A stretch of 64,000 bases of DNA from Bipolaris cookei (Eukaryota; Ascomycota; Dothideomycetes; Pleosporales; Pleosporaceae), in contig NRSV01000021.1 of NCBI GenBank assembly GCA_002286855.1, positions 361,504 to 425,503 of the forward strand, given 5' to 3'. Made by a program: the position numbers and the translations under genes. Under the pieces are notes generated by a model. It ran no database searches and was not told the origin of the DNA. It saw nothing but the letters and a program-made list of their open reading frames with translations. Positions within the stretch are counted from its first letter, which is position 1, and the number at the start of each line of letters is the position of its first letter. This document shows positions 37,274 through 49,604 of the stretch, in pieces.

Positions 37274-38041
37274 GGGGGGGGGGAATAAATATGTCGAGTT
37301 ACGATTTGATTACCCTAACCACTGCCTTGGGCGGCGGATAGAGTCTTTTGTGCGAGTATCTAACGTGACGATCAAAGTCCTGACAAGCTCGTTCGAGGGC
37401 TTCCAAGTCTCCGAGGCGAATAACATGTGATGTATTCATTTTTCATTCCCGGAAACCAAACTTGTGAGATTTCCTGAATGCCCCTTATCTAATCCAGACT
37501 CTCCAGCAGCACACACTAGGAGTCGACAAGCGAACTTTGCCGACACGTGGCTGAAAATGCTGGAGACGGGGCAAACAAAAAAGGTTTATGTACTATCCAG
37601 CCTATCCGAAAACCCTTCCCAGCGGACAGGTAACCAAGAAAACTATAAACATCCTCAAGACATTATTCGACCTCTCCTAAAATAAACTCGACCACGCCTG
37701 TTTCCGACCTCACTACATACCTCGTAGCAAGGCGTTTGACACGAGGCTTCGGTGGGGGTATAAACATGGCAAGCAAAGAGGCAAAAGTAGCCGCTGCTTG
37801 CCCCAATCCCCCTCGTAAAACTCGCTAAACTTTCATACAAGAGAATGAGAGGTTACGAGAGAGAGAGAGAGAGGAGTCAATGAGACGAAGCAAACATGAA
37901 GAGAAGCTAAGCAAGCAAAATACATAGCCACAGATCTAGAGGCATAAAATCTCAGATCGAGGAAAAAAAAAGAAGATCAAAATAAGAGCCCGCTGAAACG
38001 TTCCTCATAAAAAAGATACCTGACTTTGACGGCTCAATGGC
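36767..38041. other. Convergent intergenic region
   Basis: Between the stops of the CorA-like (+) and SH3 (-) genes. Contains the compound microsatellite at 37243-37283 and an AG run (37858-37872). No gene supported. Confidence 0.6.
37243..37283 (+). repeat. Compound microsatellite (AT)n(GT)n(G)n
   Basis: About ten AT units, then five or so GT units, then about ten G. Likely length-polymorphic. Confidence 0.95.
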
Positions 38042-40107
38042 TTACAGCGCCATACCAGGAACCGGCTTCCGATCAGGAATAGGAAGAGGACCGGTAGGGG
38101 CTGGGGCGTTGGGGTTGGGGTTCATAGGACTAGGACCGGGAGCTGGGCCACGTCGTGGGTTACCAGCCCCACCTGCCGAGTTGGATCGTTGACGACCACC
38201 GATTTGAGGAGGTGCTATCTGGGGTCCGCCGCCGTAAGGGCCGGGAGACATGGAGCGTTGTGGGCCAGCAAAAGGTGCATTGCTGTTGGCACGGCCGCGA
38301 GGAGGGCCTTGCTGAGGAGCATTGCTGTTGGCACGACCACGAGGGGGTCCTTGTTGAGGAGCGTTACCGTTAGGCTGCATCTGACGAGGGCCGGGGCTCA
38401 TGGGGCGAGGACTCTGGGAGTTCATAGCGGGCGAAAGAGGATGTGGTTGAGGTCCACCAGCTGGACCCATGGGCGGGCGGACAGGAGGGCCGCGCATGTT
38501 ACCTGGGGGAGGGCCTTGACGGGGTTTGACAGGGTGCTTGGACAGACATGTACGGGGAACGACACCTTGCTGAGAACGGTCCATACGGATACAGAGGGCC
38601 TGAGAATGATTAGCAGGTTGATTCTGACAAAGTAAAGATGAGTGCTTACCCATCCATCATCGTATTCATGGAGCATGCGAACAAGTTGGCCGGCGCGAAG
38701 TTCAAGTTCATCTTGCATAGAAGGCTTAAAGTCAAGTTGGACACGATGTACGTTGTTGGGACCAGGAGCGGGGGCCGGGGTCTGAGGGGCGCTACCAACA
38801 GCAGCACCAGCGATCGGAGGAGGACCAGTGGGTGCGGGGCCAGGAGACGCGGGGAGACTTTCGGTAGCTGGGAGACTGGACGGAGCGTTTGTAGAGTTGG
38901 TACTGGCTGTCGGAGGGGCAGGGAGCTCGGCTGTAGGGGCTTGAGAGGTGGGAGGAGGAATTGACTTGGCTGCAGTCACGGCAACAGCGACAGGGGCAGC
39001 ATCAGCAGCTGCAGCAATTGCTGCAGCGGGATCAGCAAAACTGGCGCTGGTTCTTGACGAGTGCATGGCAGAGTTCAGTGGTGAGGCATTAGGAGGCGAG
39101 TCCGGAATGGAAGCTTGCTGAGTATCGACAGCAGCCTTGTTTCCGAAGGGGTTGGTAGGTGGGGGACCAGATGGCGTGTCAGGATCTTTGAAAGGGTTAG
39201 CAGCAGGAGCGTTGGATGCTCCAGGGCGCTCCCAGGCACTTGTTGGGCGTTCAGTAGCTGCCGAAGGTGAGAGGCTCTGGGCTTTAGCGGCTCCAGCATC
39301 ACCGCCAGCAGCAACGGTGTTAAGCAAGTTTGCTGCACTCTTGCGCTGCTCGAAGCTGGGGTCGAATTGAGTAACAGGGCGAAGGCTCAAACGGGGTGCG
39401 GTCTCAGCGCTGTGGGCAGAACGAATGCTAACAGCTGGGGCGGCAGCAGCCATGACCTGAGGCGGTGGAGGAGGAGGCGCGCTTCGCATCTCAGTCTTCT
39501 CGTTCTCTGCGGCGGCAGCGGCAGCGGCAGCAGCCATCTGCTTCTTCTTGCGGCGGTACACAAGGAGGATTCCGGTTAGGATAGCGCAGATGACGACAAG
39601 GATACCGAGGGCGAGACCAGCCATTGCGCCAGTGGACATGCCACCGTCGGAGCCGGGGGCAGCAGTGGAAGACGAGGAAGCTGTAGCAGAGATGGCGGCA
39701 GTAGCAGAGATGAAGCCCGCAGCAGATGAAGCTGGGCTTGGTTCGGGAGACTTTGTTGCGAGCATCAGGGTGGACGCTGCCTTGGTCGAGGTCGATGGCT
39801 GGTTGGTCTGGCGGGATGGCTGGTTAGTCTGGCGTGCAGGCTGGTCATCGTCGTCCGAGTCCTGGGTAGAGGATGGCCTTCTTGTGGGCCTAGCTGTCTC
39901 CTCAGGCTCATCACTGTTCTGGGTAGTGGTACTCTCGCGAGCGCGGGTGGCAGGTGGAGGGAGGGCAACTAGCTTCTGGGTGGGCTCGGGGGCATCGTCG
40001 CCTCCATCGGTGGCAATTACAATCTCGGTGACAACCTCGACAGGTCCCTGGCGCTGTCGGCGCATGAGATGCGCGTGGGCATGCTGGTAGGCCATGTCGT
40101 GAACCAT
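38042..40107 (-). CDS. Single-pass membrane protein with SH3 domain
   Basis: Two exons, complement(join(38042..38599,38650..40107)), 50-bp intron in phase 0, 671 aa from ATG 40107. Order: a Ser/Thr/Pro-rich N-terminal region (about 30-155), probably extracellular and O-glycosylated; one transmembrane helix (about 162-184, AMAGLALGILVVICAILTGI) followed by YRRKKK; an Ala/Pro-rich cytosolic part; an SH3 domain split by the intron (about 451-510; VQLDFKPSMQDELELRAGQL, YDDGW, then ALCIRMDRSQQGVVPRTCLS); and a Pro/Gly/Arg tail with two copies of NAPQQGPPRGRANS and a related third. The layout recalls yeast Fus1-type cortex proteins (mating, cell wall or polarity), but orthology is not claimed. No cleavable signal peptide is visible, so an undetected upstream exon is possible. 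Confidence 0.8.
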
Positions 40108-41524
40108 GGCGTACAGGCGATTAGGAGTTTGTGGGGCCAGGTCCAAATATCACTTCACGCGAACCGTCTCTTGGATTGGATGTGCGGCGTAGTGTTTGCA
40201 AGCAGTGAAGGCGGATTAGGTACGACGTGGCGTGGGGTAAAGACTGGTGTTGTTTATGTTTAGGTGGACTAGGCACTATACAGAAAAGAGGGTAAGTTGT
40301 AGGCGGATGTAAAAGAGCGAAATGCAGCAGGCAGCGCTGGGGGAACGAAGGACAAGACGACAACCCGGCCGCAGGAGTACGTGATGTCGTCAAGGGAATT
40401 AAGAGGCGGCGTGAGGGTGAGTGAGCGAAGAGACCGGCGGCGAAGAAGGAAAGAAAGTGGTAGCAGCGCGGAAGAGACACAGGGCAAAGCGTCCATGCAG
40501 CCACGCTCGAAACGCCGGGGGGTGCCTTGCCAGGCCGAACCGTGGACGCTGGCCCGTGCCACCTGTTCATCTTTCCTAGACAGACATTAGCCTGCGTCTA
40601 GCGCCAGGTACCCGTGAGCCCTGATTGGCCATCCTATCTAATTTCCAGCCCACCTTGACGCTCGTCACTCGCCCTGGTCTGCAGATGGGCCGCCCTACAC
40701 CCCTTATCAACCATCGACTATCAGCAAATAGCCACGCACAGCAACAAAGTTCGCTCTACAGTCTCACGCCGACTCCCATTTTTTATCCTACTATGACGTG
40801 GCTGCTACACGCTGCGCCTTCTCCCTCCCTAAATACCCGCCCAGCCAGAGTGCTGAGCCGGCGGCGGCATGGAGTGCTTGCGGAGTTACGCGGTAAGAGG
40901 ACCCCAGGACCTGCCAGCTCGTAATTACCGTGCGGCCTCATGGCACACACTGGCTGCTTTTCTTGGGCCGGTCCCCGGCACGTCGTAATTTCGCTCGTCA
41001 TCAAAGCGGCATGCCAGCGCCGCAATGCCACACCCGAGGCTATTGCTAGGCTGTATGCTTGCGACAGTGGCTGCGCTCGCGTGCTCTGCTCTATTGAACC
41101 ATATGCAGATGTACAGGGTATTGTCCACACCACACTGCTCGATGAGCGCATGCGGGGTATCAGAAGCAATCACATATAGCAAGGATGCCTAGTGGCCGTT
41201 GGAGCCACCACGAGCACCCATGTCCACAACAAACAAACAAAACATACCTCAACAGCACCCATTCCATTACTCCGAGCACAAGGCTGAGAAGAGCGCGTTT
41301 CCGGCTATAACCTGGTGTTCCATGCTAGCTTCTGAAGTAATATATGTACAGAGGCACACGCTACTTCAGCTAGACCTAGTGGCGCTTGGGGGCGAAGATA
41401 GAAACGAGCCAATGCTTTGGGGCGGAAGAACATCCTGGACTTCGCATGACATAATTTATTGTCATTGGAGTATCTCTCAATATTAATATTATACTTTGAA
41501 GATTAGTCATCAAAAACACCTCCA
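40108..41524. other. Intergenic region
   Basis: Promoter of the SH3 gene (minus) and spacer to the tRNA. Small open frames only; nothing supported. Confidence 0.55.
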
Positions 41525-41596
41525 GCCTTCGTAGCTCAGTGGTAGAGCGCGTCACTAGTAATGACGAGGCCGTCAGTTCAATTCTGGCCGAAGGCA
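41525..41596 (+). tRNA. tRNA-Thr (anticodon AGT)
   Basis: A complete 72-nt cloverleaf without intron: acceptor stem GCCTTCG / CGAAGGC (7 perfect pairs), D-stem GCTC/GAGC, anticodon stem CGTCA/TGACG with loop CTAGTAA (anticodon AGT, reading ACU and, after A-to-I editing, ACC), 5-nt variable loop, T-stem GTCAG/CTGGC with a TTCAATT loop, and discriminator A. The internal A and B boxes are intact and T4 follows 4 nt downstream. Confidence 0.95.
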
Positions 41597-42532
41597 TTCC
41601 TTTTGCTACGCGAGACTGTTTTTCCCCACAAAACACAATCATGAACCTCTGGGAAAATGCGAGCACAGTTTTTTTTGGCTGTAGTGTTGTTGAGACTCAC
41701 ACGCTCAATTCCCAAGATATCTGCAGATCTGCTTGCAAGCATTTGAATATATGGTCGGTCCTAGACATACCTTCAGCACAACCCTCGACTAATTCATACC
41801 ACGTGAGCAGTTCCTGTAAAATGCACTAAGCCCCAACAACATGGCCGTTGCTTGCTAGATTGTCGGACATTGTTAATGCGGACGAAGGCCCGCAAATCGG
41901 GTTGATACTTTACTTCGCAAATTGAAAACTCTCACCAGACTAAGAAAGATGTGTCATTTGCAGTTCGGGCGTACGGGACGGGAATCTCCTTTCAATAGAC
42001 ATAAAGCGGTGTAGATAACAGCATAACATCTACGGTTGAGCAGTAGCAATTGAAACTAATGGAACCTCTGATGATGGTCGAGTCAAAGACCCTGTATGGA
42101 AGACAATGACCCCATGGTTCAAGAAAGCGGGGCAGTCGTCTCAAAATATTTTCTGTACGCGTCGCACAAGATGGTTTGGTGGAGCGTTCGAGCGGTGTAC
42201 GTATGCGAGGTGCTACTAGAGGCTGACTGATAGCTGGTGGGGAAAATCTTGAGAGCTTGGGCATAATATAAGTGGGGCTAGCTACCTACTAGCGCCTAGT
42301 TGCCAATACGCATCTTCTTCGCATCCCAACATCTCGAGATCTCGGATTCACATGCAAGCAGGAAAAACTAGTAATCGCACGCCATAACGATAGCCCAAAA
42401 CTTTCCCTAGAATCGCGAAACTTACCCTATCAGGCCGCCGGGACGACTCGCACTGCTACACCGCGCGCTGGCATCTATTAGAGGATCAGGATTCCGGATT
42501 TAATTTCAGGAAAGGCGTCGCGTCTCGAACAC
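41597..42532. other. Intergenic region
   Basis: Spacer from tRNA-Thr to the Zn2Cys6 regulator, presumably holding its promoter. No gene supported. Confidence 0.55.
41601..41604 (+). terminator. RNA polymerase III T4 terminator of tRNA-Thr
   Basis: First run of four T on the sense strand, 4 nt after the tRNA; a second, stronger T run lies about 15 nt further on. Confidence 0.7.
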
Positions 42533-44416
42533 ATGGCCCGCACGACTCCTATTCAAAACAGGCCATACCGTTCGCACAAAGTACCAGCCTGTACAAGATG
42601 TCGTTCGCGAAAAATCCGCTGTCATATCGATATCCCTGGAGAACCATGTCTGTCGTGTCGAGAAAGACGACTTAAATGTCAATATGTCGAGGGCTCCAGC
42701 ACTAGTTCTCCTACCGAAGAAGGCTCAGATAAAAGGCCTTCGAAGCGACGCCGACACAGTGAGCCAGAGGAAGGGCCATCTCGGCCTCGCTCAGCCCCAA
42801 TATTACATAAGAATGTTAATAATCCCTCGGCATCCATCATGCTTGCGCCACATTTTGCGGAGGACATCGATATCTTCAATCGCCACATTTCGCAACACCG
42901 AAAAGCCGGCGGTGAGACTGAGCACTCCAACTACCAGACGTTGTTGCACGATGCTAAAGACCCGGTCGTGTACCTTACGGTGCCGAGGTTCCGAACCGGT
43001 CTACCACCCAACAGCGGCTGTGGAAGAGAGCAAGTGGAGATTGTAGAACAGATCATGGGACCCTTCAGGCGGGAAGTCGTCGAGCTCTACTTCAGTGAGA
43101 TCCACTTTCATCTCCCCATTCTAGATGATGAGATGTGCGAAACGTTACGAACGGACCAATTCGCCAAAGTGCCAAACAACCTGATGTGCGTCATCTATGC
43201 ACTTGCATCGGCGCATTGGGCCAAATCAGATACGCTCAAAATGCATCCTAAACCAAATTCATATTATGTTTGGAACAAGGCCATTTCCGCGACTCTGGAA
43301 GACTTCCTTAGCCCGGGAATGTCAACCATACAGGCCGCGGTGCTCGATCAAGTCGGCCGTCCTTCGGTTTCCATCATCGGCAACATCACTCTCTGTGGAC
43401 GGACTGTATCCTTGGCACAAACTTTCGGCCTTCATAGAGATCCTTCGAAATGGTCAATCACTGAAAATGAGAGGTCACTTCGAATACGGCTCTGGTGGTG
43501 CGTTCTCATCACCGACCAATGGTCTAGTGTAGCATATGGCGCGCCCCCTTACGTTTCGAAAGGCTACTACGACGTTCCGCGGCCAACCGTCACATCACTC
43601 ATCGGAAATAGGGCCAGCCCACAGCAGAAGCAAGCTACTACTTGTTTCATATATTTATGTGGCCTGACCGAATTACTCGCTGAAATCTTGCCTTTTGTCT
43701 ATCAGATCAATCCAGACCGACTACAGCTTTCCCGGGAAATTGATCGCTTCAAACTAGAATTGAACGACTTGGAAGCACAGCTTCCGGAATGGCTTCCTCT
43801 ACCAAATCACCCAGGAACAGCTATGCTTTGGCTATCATTTCTCTCAATCAGACTCGTTCTTGCCCGCGTAATCTTCCGCGCAGCAGTTCTCGATGGTGAT
43901 GGCAGCATTGGCCGAAATCGCATGGACCAATTACGCATCGCATCTTCGGCTGTTCTTGACTTCGTACTTGCTATGGGCGAAGCTCAGTTTTTGGACTTCT
44001 GGTTGCCATACGCAACTCATCTCTTGGTACATGCCATCACGGTATCACTTCGCTGTACTGTCGAGACGCAGGATTCCGAAATACGAAATACGTCTGTCAC
44101 GCGCCTTGAACGCGTCATTGCGCACATCCAGCATGCTCGGGACAACTTTGACTGGGACATTGCAAATTACTGTTTAGAACGGTGTGCCGATCCAGTATCA
44201 AAGATTGCCTCGCTAAACGCAAGAGAGGTACCACAACCATCGGAAACAGAGCCTACAAATGTTGTCGCAAATGGCAATGGTACCGAAATGCATTCGATGC
44301 CTAACTTTGATGACGCTTCTTTCCTGCTGTCGGACATCTTAGATCCCAACGCATTTGATTTTTCGTGGGATGCGTTGTGGGACACCCCGTCTGGCATGAC
44401 AAATTTTTCGATCTGA
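42533..44416 (+). CDS. Zn2Cys6 fungal-specific transcription factor
   Basis: Single exon, 627 aa. The binuclear zinc cluster is at about residues 20-47: CTRCRSRKIRC and CLSCRERRLKC, spacing C-x2-C-x6-C-x8-C-x2-C-x6-C, followed by a basic KRPSKRRR patch (likely nuclear localisation). The middle is the fungal_trans homology domain (about 175-500): VVELYFSEIHFHLPILDDE, then GRTVSLAQTFGLHRDPSKW and RIRLWWCVLITDQWSSVAYG. The acidic C-terminus (SFLLSDILDPNAFDFSWDAL) looks like an activation region. Such proteins bind CGG triplets, often as dimers. The target is unknown; the next genes downstream are sulfide:quinone oxidoreductase, alcohol oxidase and alternative oxidase. Confidence 0.93.
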   Translation: MARTTPIQNRPYRSHKVPACTRCRSRKIRCHIDIPGEPCLSCRERRLKCQYVEGSSTSSPTEEGSDKRPSKRRRHSEPEEGPSRPRSAPILHKNVNNPSASIMLAPHFAEDIDIFNRHISQHRKAGGETEHSNYQTLLHDAKDPVVYLTVPRFRTGLPPNSGCGREQVEIVEQIMGPFRREVVELYFSEIHFHLPILDDEMCETLRTDQFAKVPNNLMCVIYALASAHWAKSDTLKMHPKPNSYYVWNKAISATLEDFLSPGMSTIQAAVLDQVGRPSVSIIGNITLCGRTVSLAQTFGLHRDPSKWSITENERSLRIRLWWCVLITDQWSSVAYGAPPYVSKGYYDVPRPTVTSLIGNRASPQQKQATTCFIYLCGLTELLAEILPFVYQINPDRLQLSREIDRFKLELNDLEAQLPEWLPLPNHPGTAMLWLSFLSIRLVLARVIFRAAVLDGDGSIGRNRMDQLRIASSAVLDFVLAMGEAQFLDFWLPYATHLLVHAITVSLRCTVETQDSEIRNTSVTRLERVIAHIQHARDNFDWDIANYCLERCADPVSKIASLNAREVPQPSETEPTNVVANGNGTEMHSMPNFDDASFLLSDILDPNAFDFSWDALWDTPSGMTNFSI

Positions 44417-45491
44417 GAGTCCTACCTGGCACGATTTTACATGCTTTAAATCCTTAGCAAGAGTCGGCAACAGCTGCATTTTCTGCCGTGTGTCTTCGAT
44501 ATGTTCTCGCGGATCGCTTCCAAGCAGACGTATATACATGTGTACTTGCATCCTGTTTTAGCTAGCTGCAGTCACCATCGCAGATGATTGCAATACCGCT
44601 TCACTTCGACATGCATAACCCGACATTCGACGTCATTGCATCGTGAAACGTAGGCTTTGGTCCCTTGGTACAACTGCCAATCGTTTCCAATAAAAAGCTC
44701 AAGATATCGTGTACGGATCAAGGCTACGAAGCTGATATTACTGTGAGGCTTTGGTTAGAAAGTAGGCAAGGGTCGTATACTACGCAGCTCAAACTACAAA
44801 TTGAGCTTTTTACAACTACGTAGCAGGCCTACAGCCCATTCGTTCAGTGCGTGTTGCTGATTAGATCCAAGGAGAACGGAGGAGTTTCTGAACATCAGAT
44901 GCCTTGGATCTGGTCAGCAGGCTGCCTGATTAGAATGTCAATCTTGCGTGTTGGAAAGCAAGTAGATGAGCAGCGAAGTATAACAACTTGGAAGAAGGAA
45001 AGGACTGACGATTTCAGTGTGAGAAGATCTATCAACTAATATTATGCTAATGAGTGGAAATGATTTAACATGCTTCTTTCTACTCATAGTTATTCGTAAC
45101 GAGGGTTCTACGACCAGGTATGATAGGCATTTAGATATTTGCTGTGCAGATTAGATTCATTCCATACTTCTGATATTGATTGTATTTTCAGGTCAAGATA
45201 AAAACTGCTCTTTCTACTCATTTGTGACTCCATTGACTATTATGTCTCCTTATGTATTCTGCGTGCTGTGTAAGCTGATGTTTTAGTATCGATGTCGTGA
45301 TCCGCTAGTGGCTCTCCTTATTGGCCATCTCCCTAGCCTTAATGATGACCCACATCAAAGTCTGTAATCAGTCCACCTGAATGGGACCACTTGATCTGAA
45401 CCTCACCCCCCGTCTGTCATTACAATAATTTTCTTCTATTTAACCAAGCTGAAAGACCCACAGGGGAGAGGATTGGAGTAAAACGCCAACC
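44417..45491. other. Intergenic region, AT-rich
   Basis: 3' flank of the regulator gene and promoter of the sulfide:quinone oxidoreductase gene. AT-rich around 45020-45290. No gene supported. Confidence 0.55.
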
Positions 45492-46923
45492 ATGTTCTGC
45501 ACTCGTATTTCCAAATCAGCGGTACCGCGCTCCCTTGTCAAGTCCAGCCATGCGGCACCATCCTCCATTCGGAATCTTGCAACAGTCTCGCCAGTGCAGA
45601 CAGCTACCCGCAATCACAAAATTGTCGTGATTGGCGGTGGCTCGGCTGGTATTGCTCTCTCCCATCAATTGCTTCGCAAAGGAAATTTCGCTCAAGACGA
45701 CATTGCCATTGTTGATCCCGCGGAATGGCATCACTACCAACCCGGTTGGACCCTTGTTGGTGGCGGTCTGAAGAAGAAAGAAGAGCTCCGCCGCCCACTA
45801 AAGGACTTGATCAACCCCAGATTCAGGTTCTACAATACAGCTGTAGGAAACTTTAACCCAGAGCAAAACTACATCATTACTGGTACTGGGGAGAAAATTG
45901 GGTATGAGCAACTTGTCGTCGTACCTGGAATCACACTGGATTACGGAGCCGTCCCTGGTTTGAAAGAAGCGCTGGAAGAGAAGGAATCACTGGTTTCCAC
46001 TATTTACGACTATGCATACTGTGACAAGGCGTATAGCAATATTCAAAAGTTCAAAAAGGGTGATGCGGTATTCACCCAGCCAGCGGGTGTAGTCAAGTGT
46101 GCGGGTGCACCGCAAAAGATCATGTGGCTTGCGTTGGATTACTGGAAGAACGCTGGGTTGTACAACCCTACATCTTCCAGTGGATCACCAATCAACATTG
46201 CTTTTGCGACCGGTTTGCCAAAAATGTTCGGTGTAGAAAAGTACGTTTCGAGAAAGCCCCCAGCCTCGACCTTGTATAACCATTTCGACGCTAACACCCC
46301 CCTCCCCCAATAGATATAGCCAAACCCTAGAAAAACTCCGTTTAGAACGCGGTGTCCAAGGTCTCTTCCAACATGACCTAACCTCCATCTCCGGCAACAC
46401 CGCCACCTTCGCCATCCCCAACCAAGATCCCGTCAAACGCCACTTCGACTTCCTGCACGTAGCCCCTAAAAATGTGCCCTGGCCCTTTGTAAAAAACAGC
46501 CCCCTAGCCAACGAAGCCGGCTACGTCTCCGTCTCAGACACCACAACCCAGCACACCAAATACCCCAATGTCTGGTCCATTGGCGACGCCTCCTCCCTCC
46601 CCACCAGCAAAACCGTCGCAGCCATCACCGCCGAAACCCCCGTCCTCGTGTCCAACCTGCTCAGCCACATGCAAGGGAAGCAGCTAGAGGCCACGTACGA
46701 CGGGTACACGTCGTGCCCGCTGCTTACGGGGCAGAAGGAAGTGCTGCTTGCGGAGTTCAAGTACGGGGGTGTGCCAAAGGAGACGTTTGGAAGGATGTTA
46801 GGAGTTGATCAGGGGGTGCCGCGGAAGGCGTTTTATTGGCTTAAGAAGGAGTTTTTCCCCTGGGTGTATGGAAGATATCATGTTAAGGGAGAGTGGGCGG
46901 GGCCGAAGGGTTTTGCGAAGTGA
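45492..46923 (+). CDS. Mitochondrial sulfide:quinone oxidoreductase
   Basis: Two exons, join(45492..46240,46314..46923), 73-bp intron, 452 aa. SQR is a flavoprotein of the inner mitochondrial membrane that oxidises sulfide and passes electrons to ubiquinone; fission yeast Hmt2 is the reference and also supports heavy-metal tolerance. Seen: a Ser/Arg-rich mitochondrial presequence (about 1-35), the FAD-binding KIVVIGGGSAGIALSHQLL motif (about 43-61), WHHYQPGWTLVGGG, and both redox cysteines in the contexts conserved with the animal enzyme: VVKCAGAPQK (Cys203) and YTSCPLLTG (Cys384). The second flavin motif NVWSIGDASSLP is present. Length matches the family. Confidence 0.95.
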
Positions 46924-47320
46924 GTGGAGGAGGGGAGATAGGTCTTGGGTTACGTGGTTAGGAATGAATAAGGTTATGCTTGAATGAGCCTGAGAAGATG
47001 GAGTGGTGATGAGGTTGGCGTATTTGCTTGGTTGCAGAGGAAGAGAGGGAAAGAGAGTTGTACTATGCACACTTTGGAAGCATTCAGTGCTCGTGGAGCA
47101 GCAAAAACGTTGCTATGCAGAGGTAAGCCGGAAGGGTTCTTCAATACATCACAAGAGTACTCAAGACCACAATCTCACAAAAACAGTACACGTATAGAAA
47201 CAAAAGAAACACATTCAATCATATATACATGGCATTTGTAATTATCCTTTTTCGCATCAGTCCAACTTTGACCCCATCGCATCCACTACAAATACATCCT
47301 TCCCTCTCCCATATTCCCAA
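46924..47320. other. Convergent intergenic spacer
   Basis: 397 bp between the stops of sulfide:quinone oxidoreductase (+) and alcohol oxidase (-). Expected to contain both 3' UTRs only. Confidence 0.65.
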
Positions 47321-49604
47321 TTACAAGCGCGACAATCCGGCAATCTCCCTCGGGGCATGGTAATTAGGCACCTTCATGTCGAGGGCGCTACCGCTATAGC
47401 CCAGATCCTCAGCAGTGAGCACAGCGCACTTCTCGCCAATGAGGAGCGCAGTCGAGTACGTGTTGCAGCCGACGTTGTCGGGGCAGATGGAGAGATCGGC
47501 GACCTTGAGGCCCTTGACCCCGTGGACGTTGAGGCGCTCGTCCAGCACACCGTGCTTGACGATTGAGTTTCCATTCTTGGGGGCCATGGAGCACGTGCCA
47601 AGGGAGTGCCAGGTGGTTTCGACATGGCCTGTGTAAGCATAGTTAGTAAAAACTGATACTTGGTACTGTCGAGGTGTTAGTTGTGGGTGGGGGAAACGTA
47701 CGCTTGACCCAGTCTTCAATGTGCTTAATGTCCTCATTGGTGTATTGCAGATCTTCGAAGACTTCTTGCTGGTTGGAGTTCAAGAAGTTGGGCTCGGGCG
47801 TGCGGCCCTTCTCCACAGGGAGGGTCCAGGATCCGTGCTGGATACCGGCGCTGAGGTTGCCGGGGAGGGCGTATGCGTTGGTGGTTGCGAGGTCCATGTC
47901 ACGTGCGCGCGCAGGGCTGTCATAGCCATAGAATGGGTGCATGGACTGGACTTCTCCAGCGTAGGCTTCCATGCGGCGGGCAGTCTCACGCGACTTGATG
48001 TATCCCCAGACCATTGGGGCCATGTCGCGCTTGTCGTTCATGAAGCCGGCGTCAAAGTCAGGTGCCTCGTATGGGTTTGGCGACACAATGTGCGTAGATC
48101 CACGAGAGAACGGGTACTCCAAGAAATGGAACATTGTGAAGAACTTGCCTGGTGGCATAACCATATGGTTACCGAACCAGCCAGCAATGACCGAATAGTG
48201 CATGACTGGCTTGTCGGGCTTGTTCTTGAAGTAAGAGTCCCAGCCAGAGCGGAACTCCTTGCATGGCCAGCTGTCCATCATCTCGAGTTCTTCCTCAGTA
48301 GGGCGGATTTTCACACCAGCTTCAATGCCGTTGGTTGAAAGTGGGCCAGTGCCGTTGATGTTCCATTGCTGGAAGACTTGCTCTTGCACCTTGGGATCAC
48401 CACGAACAAAGTCGTCAAACGACTCTACATGTGGCTTCGCGCGGTATGTGGCGAACGTCAGGCTACGGATATGTTAGGTACACTGCATTTCAACTGCCCG
48501 GATGTAGACCTACTAGTGATCTTGGAAGTTGAGACCAACACCAGGAAGATCAACCAGGGGCTTCACGCCAGCCTTTCGAAGCTTCTCTGGGTCACCAATG
48601 CCGGAGCGTTGAAGGATGAGTGGTGAGCTCATGGTACCACCCGAAACAATAATTTGTTTGCGTGCGCGGATAGTCCTGGACTGAACCTGTCCGGGAGAAA
48701 CAGGCTTGGTAGGAACGACCTTGACGCCGACAGCACGGTCACCCTCGAGAATAACCTTTGATGAAATGTCAGAAGCATAAAAGTGTCATGAAGAGTAGCT
48801 ACATACTTTTTCAACCTTGTTGCTGGTCAACAGGTGCAAGTTCTGATGAACGGCACGTGTGCTGTGGATATAGCCGTGAGCAGAGTCAGAGCGACGTCCA
48901 GTGTCACGGTTAATCCACTTGAGCCAGTGCTCAGCACCGTGGCCGGTGACCAAATCTTGAAGATCATCGGTGGTAGGAATGCCTTGGGATTCGGTGGCAC
49001 GTAGGAAGTCTTCCTTGATAGGATATGTGTAGTTACCAAAAGAAACCTTAATGGGTCCCTCAAATCCGTGAATATCGCGGTTGTTGCAGGCTCGCTGATA
49101 AGTCTCATGCTTCTTCATGAGGGGAAGGAGTTCTTTGGTGGTCCAGCCCTTGGCCTGGAAGTCATCATAGTCGGAAGCAGAGGCACGGGTGTACATCTGG
49201 GTTGTGTTAATACTACTACTTGATCTGGTCTAATCGTAGTAAGCTTACCATGAAATTAATGGAGGATCCACCTCCAAGGATGTGTGCACAGGGCACAACA
49301 GCACGGCGTCCATCGAGCCATTCAGAAGGCCTAGAATAGTAGAAGGAAGCAGTCTTGCTATCCAACTTCATGTTCCTGGGGTAGATACCCGGACGGAAAA
49401 CCCATGGGTTGTTCAGATTATTTTCACCAGCCTCGATCAAGAGGACCTGGAGGTTATGGTCAAGATTAGCCAAACGGCCAGCAACGACACATCCGCATGA
49501 TCCTCCACCACAAACGATAATATCAACCTTGTAATTGTTAGTTTCTGAGCTAACGTTACCGCAAGCTAATAATTTGGTCATCGTACCTCGTCCGGAACCG
49601 TCAT
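47321..49604 (-). CDS. Peroxisomal alcohol (methanol) oxidase
   Basis: Six exons, complement(join(47321..47628,47702..48462,48514..48755,48807..49196,49249..49527,49587..49604)), 665 aa, the usual length of fungal alcohol oxidases. A GMC flavoenzyme that oxidises methanol or other short alcohols to aldehyde plus H2O2. Exon 1 is only 18 nt (MTVPDE) and is confirmed by reading straight into VDIIVCGGGSCGCVVAGRL, the FAD motif. Further support: SSINFM joined to MYTRASASDYDDF, GVGLNFQDHYLTFATYRAK, and the catalytic pair His571 (in TWHSLGTCSMAP) and Asn619 (in VGCNTYSTALLI). The C-terminal tripeptide SRL is a PTS1 peroxisomal signal. In plant-associated fungi this enzyme is linked to methanol released from pectin and to H2O2 production. 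Confidence 0.96.
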